A DNA stretch of 8,949 nucleotides from Propionibacteriaceae bacterium. GTDB lineage: Bacteria; Actinomycetota; Actinomycetes; Propionibacteriales; Propionibacteriaceae. The position numbers and the translations under genes are program-made. This document shows, in pieces, positions 1 to 6,237 of the stretch. Numbering within the stretch: position 1 is the stretch's first letter; each line of letters begins with the position of its first letter. Below the pieces are notes generated by a model. The model worked only from the letters and a program-made list of their open reading frames with translations, did no database searches and was not told the DNA's origin. The stretch spans positions 1-8,949 of the forward strand of contig DAIEHO010000132.1 in assembly GCA_027353565.1 (NCBI GenBank). Reading direction: 5' to 3'.

Positions 1-279
1 CTCGTGGAACCGCCACGAGACGCACCTGGCGTCGACGTCGACAGACTCGACGAGGCCTTGGAGGACCCGTACGTTGCGGTACTTGTGGAGGATGTCGCGT
101 GTCGTGGGGGCGATCTCCCCCTCCGACAGGATCCCCGTCGCCACCTGGTAGAGCAGGGGCTGGAACAGATGGTGGTTGCTCTGGTCGATCAGGGTCACTT
201 CGACGTCGGCCTTGGCAAGAGCCTTCACCGCGAAGAGTCCGCCGCAGCCGGACCCCACCACCACGACTCGATGTGTCAT
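1..279 (-). CDS. ndh: Type II NADH dehydrogenase (NDH-2), N-terminal part, cut by window edge
   Basis: Only the first 93 codons are in the window; the frame stays open to base 1. NDH-2 is a single-subunit FAD enzyme on the inner face of the membrane that passes electrons from NADH to quinone without pumping protons. The visible part begins with the FAD-binding Rossmann fold: a beta strand (residues 4-8, VVVVG region), the dinucleotide motif GSGCGG at 9-14, and an acidic residue (Asp32) at the end of the second strand. The family hallmark SNHHLFQPLLYQVATG follows at about 34-49 and is close to diagnostic of NDH-2 rather than other FAD/NAD disulfide-type oxidoreductases. The ATG at 277-279 has a GGGAGG-type ribosome binding site a few bases upstream. 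It is divergent from the ABC operon across 220 bp. The NADH-binding and membrane-anchoring C-terminal parts cannot be checked. Confidence 0.9.
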   Translation of the reverse strand, partial: MTHRVVVVGSGCGGLFAVKALAKADVEVTLIDQSNHHLFQPLLYQVATGILSEGEIAPTTRDILHKYRNVRVLQGLVESVDVDARCVSWRFHE

Positions 280-383
280 CACGCCTCCCTGTACCCGTCC
301 TGCCGCGGATGCCGCGGCCTTGACGCCCGCCACACCTCGTACAACGTCCTCGGGCCCGGGAACCTTTCGCTGCGTCCAGCCGA

Positions 384-424
384 CCCTGAGTGCCGGAGCC
401 CGGGTTCCGGGTGTTTCCTCAGGG
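384..424. promoter_or_regulatory. Nested inverted repeat in the divergent intergenic region
   Basis: Between the divergent ndh and ABC ATPase genes lies an outer perfect 7-bp inverted repeat, CCCTGAG (384-390) and CTCAGGG (418-424). It encloses an 18-bp near-palindrome, CCGGAGCCCGGGTTCCGG (393-410), in which 16 of 18 bases are symmetric. As DNA the inner element could be an operator for a dimeric repressor; as RNA the whole could fold into an extended stem-loop. It cannot be an end-of-gene terminator for either neighbour, because both genes are transcribed away from it. No regulator is encoded nearby. The rest of 280-499 shows no convincing -10/-35 pair for ndh. Confidence 0.45.
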
Positions 425-435
425 CAGCGCCCCCG

Positions 436-464
436 ATGTCCGGGTCACAGCCCTCTCATAGGCT
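436..464 (+). promoter_or_regulatory. Weak candidate promoter for the ABC operon
   Basis: TAGGCT at 459-464 fits the minimal actinobacterial -10 pattern TAnnnT and would place transcription start near 471, giving a leader of roughly 29 nt before the ATG at 500. No recognisable -35 hexamer stands at the right distance (the bases around 436-441 do not resemble TTGACA). The call therefore rests on position and a minimal motif. Confidence 0.2.
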
Positions 465-499
465 GGTCGCGGTATCGCAGCACTCTCGAGGAGACCCAC

Positions 500-1219
500 A
501 TGACCGCCGTCTACGCCCCCCACGCCCCCATCCAGGAGCGAGCGGCAGTCCGGACCGAGCACCTGACCAAGATCTATGGCAAGGGCGAGGCGGCCGTCCA
601 CGCGCTCGACCGGGTGGCACTCGAGCTCTTCGCGGGGCAGTTCACGGCGATCATGGGGCAGTCGGGGTCGGGGAAGTCGACGCTGCTGCACTGCATCGCC
701 GGTCTCGACTCGCCGTCCGGCGGTCGCGTCTGGATCGGCGAGACGGAGATCACGGCGCTCGCCGACAAGGCGTTGACGCTCGTACGCCGTGAGGCCGTCG
801 GCTTCGTCTTCCAGTCGTTCAACCTGCTGCCGACCCTCGACGCGAGGGACAACATCCTCCTTCCGCTCAAGCTGGCCGGCAAGAAGCCGGACCAAGCATG
901 GCTCGACCAGGTCATCGACGTCCTCGGGCTGCGCGACCGGCTCACGCACCGCCCCTCCGAGCTGTCCGGGGGCCAGCAGCAGCGGGTCGCCGTCGCCCGC
1001 GCCATGATCACCAAGCCCACGGTGATCTTCGCCGACGAGCCCACCGGAGCCCTCGACTCGGCCTCGGGTCTCGCCCTGCTCCGGTTCCTGCGTCACAGCG
1101 TCGACGAGCTCGGGCAGACCGTGGTCATGGTCACCCACGACGCGCAGGCGGCATCGTTCGCCGACCGCACGATCCGGCTCGCCGACGGCCACGTCGTGGC
1201 CGACGAGCGGAGGAAGTGA
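500..1219 (+). CDS. ABC exporter ATP-binding protein (MacB/LolD/FtsE-like)
   Basis: This 239-residue nucleotide-binding subunit hydrolyses ATP to drive the adjacent permease. All ABC motifs are intact: Walker [10 protein letters not shown] at 53-61, Q-loop Gln105 in [10 protein letters not shown], signature LSGGQQQR at 155-162, Walker B VIFADEP at 175-181 with catalytic Glu180, D-loop ALDS at 184-187, and switch His213 in VTHD. The [18 protein letters not shown] stretch after the Q-loop is typical of the MacB/LolD group, which works with FtsX-type permeases rather than classical import systems. The ATG at 500 is chosen because GAGGAG-type Shine-Dalgarno sequence lies at 488-493 and the protein then has the usual family length; the frame is open further upstream but lacks domain sequence there. 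The stop TGA (1217-1219) shares its last A with the permease ATG, so the two are translationally coupled. The substrate is unknown; exporters of this class handle peptides, lipoproteins, lipids or drugs. Confidence 0.93.
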   Translation: MTAVYAPHAPIQERAAVRTEHLTKIYGKGEAAVHALDRVALELFAGQFTAIMGQSGSGKSTLLHCIAGLDSPSGGRVWIGETEITALADKALTLVRREAVGFVFQSFNLLPTLDARDNILLPLKLAGKKPDQAWLDQVIDVLGLRDRLTHRPSELSGGQQQRVAVARAMITKPTVIFADEPTGALDSASGLALLRFLRHSVDELGQTVVMVTHDAQAASFADRTIRLADGHVVADERRK

Positions 1220-3669
1220 TGCTGCGCGAGCCGCGCAGGCTCATCGCGTCCGTCATCGCCATCGCGGTCGGTGTCGCCTTCGCTGCTGCGACGTTCTTCC
1301 TGTCGGCCTCTCTCGAGCAGAGCATCAACGCCCAGGTCGCGGGTCCGGCTCAAGGCGCGTCCCTGGTCGTCTCGTCGGATCGGGGCGGCATGGTCCCGCC
1401 GACCCTCATCACCAGCCTGAAGCAGCAGCCCGGAGTGACCAAGGTGACGGCCAGCGCGGTGTCGATCTTCGAGCAGAAGACGGGTGGGGGAAGCCAGTAC
1501 CTCGTCCTTCGAGAGCTGCCCGAACCCGGGTCGGCCACGACCGTCGTCACTGGGCGTCTACCCGCGGCCGCCGGCGAGGTGGCGTTCACCGAGTCCCTCG
1601 CCACGGCCCGCAAGGTCTCCGTCGGATCGACGGTCGAGATCTACACCCAGGACCGGGCGCAGACCGCCACGCTCACCGTCGTCGGCATCATCCGACCTGG
1701 CAGCGAGTACGGGGACCCGTCGGGAACCTTCGCCGTCGCGACGCCGACTGACCTGACGAGGCCCTCGTCGGTCGGACCCACGGGCTACACGACGGCGTAC
1801 GTGTTCGGCGGCAACCCCAGCTCGCTGAAGACGGCCGTCTCGTCCATGAGCGAGGTCGGTGCGAACCAGCTCTCGGTGCAGACCGGTCCCGAGTACCTCG
1901 ACGCTCAGAAGCAGTCCATCAAGACAACCCTGTCGATCATCACGAACTTCCTGCTCGGGTTCGCCGCCGTCGCGCTGTTCGTCGGAGCCCTGGTGATCGC
2001 GAACACGTTCTCGATCCTCGTCGCGCAGCGCTCGCGTCAGCTCGCCCTGCTGCGCTGCGTCGGAGCGACGAGGGGCCAGGTGTTCCGCACGGTCCTGTCC
2101 GAGGCGTTCCTCATGGGGGTCATCGGCGGCGTCGTCGGTGTGCTCGGAGGTGGCCTGTTCGCGTTCGTCCTGGTCCAGGTCGGAAAGGCCGCCAAGCTCG
2201 GTCTCAACGACTTCGCCGCCACCCCGACGGCGATCCTCGTACCACTGGCGATCGCCATCGTCATCACGCTGTTCGCCGCCTTGCGCCCAGCGCTCCGCGC
2301 GACCCGCGTGTCGCCGCTCGCGGCGCTCCAGCCGATGCTGCCACCGGTCACGGGGCGGCGTGCGAGCCTGCCGGTGCTCATCGCCGGTGCGGTGCTCACC
2401 GTCGCCGGGATCGCCGGGTTGCTCTACGGGGCGACCAAGCCCGGCTGGACCAGCAGCACCAACACCACGTACATCCTGGTCGGGATCGCAGGCGGCGTAC
2501 TGGGGATCGTGGGGATCCTCATGCTCGGCACGATCATCGTGCCGGCCCTGGCACGGCTCGTCGGCTCGATCCCGTCCGCACTGGGCGGCGTGCCTGGGCA
2601 GCTCGCGGCCGAGAACAGTCGCCGCAACCCGTCGCGCGCCACCGCGACGGCGAGCGCGCTTCTCATCGGGATCACGCTCATCAGCATGGCGACCGTCGGC
2701 GCATCCACCGCGAGCGCCACCCAGGAACGGGCCCTGGACCGGCACTTCCCGTCCGACCTCACCGTCTCGGCAGAGGGAGGCATCTCCCCGGCCGTGCTCG
2801 ACCGGATCCGCAAGGTCTCGGTGGTCTCGTCCGCGGAGCTGGTCGGGTCGAGCGTCGCATCGGTCAACGGCAGCACGAAGCCGGAGCAGATCCTCGGGAT
2901 GGGGCCCGACGTACGCGCCGTGCTGCGTTACCCGGCGTACGTCGACGGGCTCACGGACGGAACCGTGATCGTGCCGTCGACGATGAAGATCGCGGCCGGG
3001 ACCATGGTCTCGATCGTGGGGGACAAGGGCACCGTGTCGCTGCGCGCCGTGGTCCTGCCCGCCTCCCCCGACTCTCCGGTCGTCACGCTGTCGACGCTGG
3101 ACCGGATCTGCGGAACGGTCGACCAGACGGCATGGGTGAGGCTCACCGACACCAACGACCCGAGCGGCAAGATCGAAGCGCTGTCCAGCGCGCTGCAGGA
3201 CGTCCAGGGAGTGCAGATCACCGGCGGCATCCAGGGGCGGCAGGCGATCCAGCAGATCCTCAACATCACGCTGGGCGTCGTGATCGGGCTCCTGGCCGCA
3301 TCGGTGCTGGTGGCGATCGTCGGCATCTCGAACACGTTGTCGCTGTCGGTGCTGGAACGTACGCGCGAGTCGGCGCTGCTGCGAGCCCTGGGCCTCACGA
3401 GGTCCCAGCTGCGCGCCATGTTCGGGCTGGAGGCGATGGTGCTCGCGGGGGTCGGTGTGCTGCTCGGCATCGGGCTCGGCATCGGGTGCGGGGTCGCGGG
3501 GAGCTTCGCGATCCTCAACAAGTCCGTGTCCGAGGTCGTCGTGGTGGTCCCCTGGTTGTACCTGCTGGGGATCCTCGCGTTCGGCCTCGGCGCCGGCTAC
3601 CTCGCGTCCGTGCTCCCGAGCCTGCGAGCAGGGAAGGTGCAGCCGGCCACCGCGCTGGCCGCCGAGTAG
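1219..3669 (+). CDS. ABC transporter permease with two FtsX domains
   Basis: This 816-residue integral membrane subunit partners the ATPase just upstream. Hydrophobic segments at about 9-31, 241-264, 296-320, 339-358, 384-405, 418-450, 476-497, 680-704, 736-765 and 775-801 give about ten membrane helices. The order is TM1, a large extracytoplasmic domain (about 32-238), an FtsX domain (TM2-4), a central four-helix region, a second extracytoplasmic domain (about 500-679), and a second FtsX domain (TM8-10). Both FtsX units carry the family's cytoplasmic turn after the first helix (AQRSRQLALLRCVGATRGQ near 273-291 and LERTRESALLRALGLTRSQ near 712-730), which shows an internal duplication. The ATG at 1219 overlaps the ATPase stop and has GGAGG at 1209-1213. 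The cytoplasmic tail before TM1 is only about eight residues, shorter than I would expect for this family. The gene ends before a hairpin at 3679-3705. The transported substrate cannot be deduced. Confidence 0.92.
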   Translation: MLREPRRLIASVIAIAVGVAFAAATFFLSASLEQSINAQVAGPAQGASLVVSSDRGGMVPPTLITSLKQQPGVTKVTASAVSIFEQKTGGGSQYLVLRELPEPGSATTVVTGRLPAAAGEVAFTESLATARKVSVGSTVEIYTQDRAQTATLTVVGIIRPGSEYGDPSGTFAVATPTDLTRPSSVGPTGYTTAYVFGGNPSSLKTAVSSMSEVGANQLSVQTGPEYLDAQKQSIKTTLSIITNFLLGFAAVALFVGALVIANTFSILVAQRSRQLALLRCVGATRGQVFRTVLSEAFLMGVIGGVVGVLGGGLFAFVLVQVGKAAKLGLNDFAATPTAILVPLAIAIVITLFAALRPALRATRVSPLAALQPMLPPVTGRRASLPVLIAGAVLTVAGIAGLLYGATKPGWTSSTNTTYILVGIAGGVLGIVGILMLGTIIVPALARLVGSIPSALGGVPGQLAAENSRRNPSRATATASALLIGITLISMATVGASTASATQERALDRHFPSDLTVSAEGGISPAVLDRIRKVSVVSSAELVGSSVASVNGSTKPEQILGMGPDVRAVLRYPAYVDGLTDGTVIVPSTMKIAAGTMVSIVGDKGTVSLRAVVLPASPDSPVVTLSTLDRICGTVDQTAWVRLTDTNDPSGKIEALSSALQDVQGVQITGGIQGRQAIQQILNITLGVVIGLLAASVLVAIVGISNTLSLSVLERTRESALLRALGLTRSQLRAMFGLEAMVLAGVGVLLGIGLGIGCGVAGSFAILNKSVSEVVVVVPWLYLLGILAFGLGAGYLASVLPSLRAGKVQPATALAAE

Positions 3670-3678
3670 ACGAGTGCG

Positions 3679-3705
3679 GCCCGGTCGCCACGCGGGCGAC
3701 CGGGC
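3679..3705 (+). terminator. GC-rich hairpin after the ABC operon, likely terminator or leader structure
   Basis: A perfect 11-bp inverted repeat, GCCCGGTCGCC (3679-3689) and GGCGACCGGGC (3695-3705), encloses the 5-nt loop ACGCG. It begins 10 bp after the permease stop. No T-tract follows, which is common for GC-rich actinobacterial terminators. It ends only 18 bp before the next start codon (3724), so it could also sit in the leader of the beta-CASP gene transcript. Confidence 0.6.
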
Positions 3706-3723
3706 TCGTGCCATCGTGGAGTC

Positions 3724-5541
3724 ATGGCTGCACTGTCGCTGACATTCCTGGGTGCCGCGGGCACCGCCACCGGTTCCAAGTACCTCGTGGACCTTCCTGG
3801 AAGACGCATCCTCGTCGACGGGGGCATGTTCCAGGGTGAGAAGCGGTGGCGGGAGATGAACTGGGCGGACTTCCCCGTACCGCCCAGCTCCATCGACGAG
3901 ATCGTCCTCACACACGCCCACGCAGACCACTGCGGCTACCTGCCAGCCCTTGTCAGGGACGGGTTCGCGGGTCCCATCTGGTGCACGTACGGGACGGCGA
4001 AGCTGGCCGCCATCGTCCTCATGGACGCGGGCCACCTCCAGGAGAAGGAGGCTCAGTACGCAGCCGAGGGCGGCTGGTCCAAGCACGATACCCCGTTGCC
4101 CCTGTACACGGTCGCCGACGTCGAGATGACAACACCGCTGTTCAAGGTCGTCCCGTTCGACACCGACACCGACCTCGGCGGCGGCGTCGCGATTCGCATG
4201 ACACGCGCCGGCCACATCCTGGGCTCGGCGTCGGTGACGTTGTCGACGCCGGAGGGGTCGTTGCTCTTCTCGGGCGACCTCGGCCGCATCGACCACCCGG
4301 TGCTGCGGCCGCGCGGCACGCCCCCGGGCTCGCCGTTCGTCCTCGTCGAGTCCACGTACGGCGACCGCGAGCACCCCGACGCCGCACGGGGTGCCGAGCA
4401 TGAGCCGATGGCCGCCGCCATCCGCCGGACGATCGCGCGCGGTGGATCCGTGCTCGTCCCCGCGTTCGCCATCGACCGTACGGAGATCGTGCTCAAGGCG
4501 CTCACAGAGCTCCGTGCGGACGGCAGGATTCCGCGTGACGTGCCGATCTACGTGAACAGCCCCATGGCCGTCGCGGCGCTGGCCGTGTACCGCGAGGCCG
4601 AGGGGCGTGGAGAGCTGCGCGACGACATCCAGCCCGAGGACTTCTTCAACCTGCCCAACCTGAAAGAGATCACCGATCCCGAGGACTCGAAGCGGCTCAA
4701 CCACCCCGGCCACCCGAGCATCGTCATCAGCTCGTCCGGGATGGCCACCGGCGGCCGCGTGCTCCACCACCTCGAGGCGATGCTGCCCGACCCGCGCAAC
4801 TGCGTGATCTTCACCGGCTACCAGGGCGTCGGTACGAGGGGTCGCACGCTCCTGGAGGGCGTGACCGAGATGAAGTTCAGGGGCCGGTACGTTCCGGTCA
4901 AGGCCGAGATCGTCTCCGACGGCGAGTTCTCGGTACATGCCGACGCCTCCGACCTCGTCGACTGGCTCCGCGACCTGTCACCGAAGCCCGAGACGGTCTT
5001 CGTGACGCACGGCGAAGAGGGCTCGTCCGAGGCGTTCGCCGCCAAGATCCGCAGCGAGCTGGGGCTGACCGTCGTCGTGCCGCGCTACCGGGAGAAGGTG
5101 ACCCTGACCCCGCACGGGGTGTGGGCGCCACTCGTCCCTGGCTTCGGCACAGCCCGGGAGTCGACGCCGTCCGTCGCCGCGAAGCCGCCCTCGACACGTC
5201 CCGTACCGCATCCTCCGTCCGTCCAGCATGGGCCGACGCCGGGCGCGAAGCTGCCGCCCGTACGGACCGTGGCCGACACGCACGCGGACGACCGGGAGCA
5301 GGTCGCGGTGATCCTCGAGACAGCGATCGGCCAGGTGCCGTTCCTGCCGGACGACAAGCAGGCGGAGGTGTCGGGCCTGCTCCACGAGGTGCTGGACATG
5401 GTGAATCGCGACGCCCCCGACCTCGGGGCCGTACGCGAGGGCGTCAACCTCGCCCTCTACGCGGCAGCCGGCGCCGTGGAGACCCCGGGGGGCCAGTCCA
5501 TCGTCGCCCTGCTCGCACACATACCGAAGGTGCTCGGCTGA
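3724..5541 (+). CDS. Beta-CASP metallo-beta-lactamase-fold RNase-like protein with C-terminal helical extension
   Basis: This 605-residue protein belongs to the CPSF73/Ysh1-like branch of the metallo-beta-lactamase fold, whose bacterial members cleave RNA with two zinc ions. The zinc motifs are complete: HAHADH at 64-69, His164 (AGHILGSAS), Asp185 (FSGDLGR) and a late histidine in VTHGE (His429). The beta-CASP insert begins after ESTYGDR (209-215), and SVHADASDL supplies the C-terminal beta-CASP histidine (His405). SSSGMATGGRVLHHL (337-350) and FTGYQGVGTRGR (363-374) are typical of the family. The catalytic part ends near 465. It is followed by a Pro/Ala/Thr-rich linker (about 471-515) and a helical domain of about 90 residues (516-605) that I would not expect on this enzyme. 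The ATG is preceded by GGAG at 3718-3721, only 2 nt away, an unusually tight spacing; the LTFLGAAGTATGSKY start matches the first strand of the fold, so this start is favoured. Its physiological RNA target is unknown. Confidence 0.88.
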   Translation: MAALSLTFLGAAGTATGSKYLVDLPGRRILVDGGMFQGEKRWREMNWADFPVPPSSIDEIVLTHAHADHCGYLPALVRDGFAGPIWCTYGTAKLAAIVLMDAGHLQEKEAQYAAEGGWSKHDTPLPLYTVADVEMTTPLFKVVPFDTDTDLGGGVAIRMTRAGHILGSASVTLSTPEGSLLFSGDLGRIDHPVLRPRGTPPGSPFVLVESTYGDREHPDAARGAEHEPMAAAIRRTIARGGSVLVPAFAIDRTEIVLKALTELRADGRIPRDVPIYVNSPMAVAALAVYREAEGRGELRDDIQPEDFFNLPNLKEITDPEDSKRLNHPGHPSIVISSSGMATGGRVLHHLEAMLPDPRNCVIFTGYQGVGTRGRTLLEGVTEMKFRGRYVPVKAEIVSDGEFSVHADASDLVDWLRDLSPKPETVFVTHGEEGSSEAFAAKIRSELGLTVVVPRYREKVTLTPHGVWAPLVPGFGTARESTPSVAAKPPSTRPVPHPPSVQHGPTPGAKLPPVRTVADTHADDREQVAVILETAIGQVPFLPDDKQAEVSGLLHEVLDMVNRDAPDLGAVREGVNLALYAAAGAVETPGGQSIVALLAHIPKVLG

Positions 5542-5570
5542 GCCGGCGACCTCGGGGACCGCGGTGCGAC

Positions 5571-5608
5571 CGGTGTGACACCGACGACCGTGCGGGGGCG
5601 GGGCCCGC
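5571..5608. terminator. Weak candidate bidirectional terminator between convergent genes
   Basis: The 80-bp gap between the converging beta-CASP gene (stop 5541) and oxidase-family gene (stop 5622) holds two short GC stems. One is CGGTG (5571-5575) with CACCG (5579-5583) around a 3-nt loop. The other is GCGGG (5592-5596) with CCCGC (5604-5608) around a 7-nt loop. Both are only 5 bp and lack T-tracts, so the call rests mainly on position between convergent genes. Confidence 0.3.
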
Positions 5609-5621
5609 GGTGAACGGCGGG

Positions 5622-6164
5622 TCAGCCGGGCAGGCCCGTGGGGTACCCGTCCAGGCTCACGCGGTTCTTCTCCTGCTGGTAGGCGTGGAGTCCCTCGGGG
5701 CCCTTCTTGGCGGCCCACGAGTCCATGAGCGCACGCTGCCCCGTGAACTCCATCAGCGGTACGCCGAAGCCGCAGGAGGTCTGTACGAGGTCGATGTCGA
5801 GCACGAAGATGTTCCGTGCGCCCTTCATCGGGGGGAACAGCGCGTACAGCTCGTCCCACTCGGTGTCGTCGGCGTGGACGGCGCGGGCGGTCCCGTACAT
5901 CCGCAGGATCAGCGGCTCCCGGTCGAACGAGCACAGCATCACGGTCATGCGGGGCGAGTCGAGCAGATGGGCCGCCGTCTCGTTGCCGCTGCCCGTGCCG
6001 TTGAGCCACACGACGCGTGTGTCGGAGAGGATGCGCAGCGAGTCCAGCCCCTTGGGTGAGATGTTGACCCGGCCGTCGCGCGCGGCGGTTCCGACGAAGA
6101 ACATCTGCTGCTCGGCCACGAAGTCCTTGTGCCGGGCCGTGAGGCCTGCGAACTGTGTCCCCAT
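5622..6164 (-). CDS. Pyridoxamine 5'-phosphate oxidase-family (FMN/F420 split-barrel) protein
   Basis: This 180-residue cytosolic protein has the split-barrel fold that binds FMN or, in Actinobacteria, sometimes coenzyme F420. Visible family features are FFVGTAARDGRVNISPKGLDS near 22-42 (first barrel strands and the phosphate-binding SPKG), NGTGSGNETAAHL at 55-67, the strand ILRMYGTARAV at 86-96, and the C-terminal QTSCGFGVP at 128-136 with Cys131. The length is normal for the small family members. These are not true PdxH enzymes; most have unassigned redox or cofactor-binding roles, and nothing here fixes the substrate. The ATG at 6162-6164 has AGGAG six bases upstream (plus-strand 6171-6175). 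It lies 73 bp downstream of the glycosidase on the same strand, so it may be cotranscribed or have its own promoter; its function does not obviously relate to sugar metabolism. Confidence 0.85.
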   Translation of the reverse strand: MGTQFAGLTARHKDFVAEQQMFFVGTAARDGRVNISPKGLDSLRILSDTRVVWLNGTGSGNETAAHLLDSPRMTVMLCSFDREPLILRMYGTARAVHADDTEWDELYALFPPMKGARNIFVLDIDLVQTSCGFGVPLMEFTGQRALMDSWAAKKGPEGLHAYQQEKNRVSLDGYPTGLPG

Positions 6165-6186
6165 CTGCGTCTCCTCTCCCCTGGAG

Positions 6187-6202
6187 CCACTCTAGGCAGT
6201 GG
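6187..6202 (-). other. Small inverted repeat upstream of the oxidase-family gene
   Basis: CCACT (6187-6191) and AGTGG (6198-6202) form a perfect 5-bp stem around a 6-nt loop in the 73-bp gap between the glycosidase and the oxidase-family gene. On the minus strand its loop and right arm include TAGAGT, which fits a minimal TAnnnT -10 element about 25-30 nt before the ATG, but no -35 element is seen. It may be a weak terminator, a leader hairpin, or chance. Confidence 0.25.
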
Positions 6203-6237
6203 GGGGCGGAGGGGCGCCCGGAGTCGGATCGTGGTCG

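Noticed and set aside
302..317. Tandem GCCGCGG direct repeat upstream of ndh
   Set aside because: Two 7-bp GC-only copies are easily produced by chance in DNA of this composition, and they are not at a clear promoter position.
176..499. Upstream in-frame extension of the ABC ATPase from an ATG at 176
   Set aside because: The extension is low-complexity Pro/Arg/Ala/Thr sequence that would overlap the divergent ndh gene. The ATG at 500 has a good ribosome binding site and gives normal family length.
4..792. Plus-strand open frame over the left edge
   Set aside because: It is antisense to ndh, then runs in the wrong frame through the ATPase gene; no recognisable domain.
898..1218. Possible earlier start of the permease inside the ATPase gene
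   Set aside because: The 107 extra codons are Arg/Pro/Ala-rich shadow of the ATPase reading frame. The ATG at 1219 has GGAGG and couples to the ATPase stop.
1558..4938. Very long open frame of 1126 codons on the minus strand, opposite the permease and beta-CASP genes
   Set aside because: Its product is dominated by Arg, Asp, Glu, His and Gly without any fold or motif. It is antisense to two clear genes and crosses their boundary, as expected for a frame left open by third-position GC bias.
4978..6009. Minus-strand open frame spanning the convergent gap
   Set aside because: It joins the antisense of the beta-CASP gene to a wrong frame of the oxidase-family gene; the Arg/His/Gly-rich composition marks it as a shadow.
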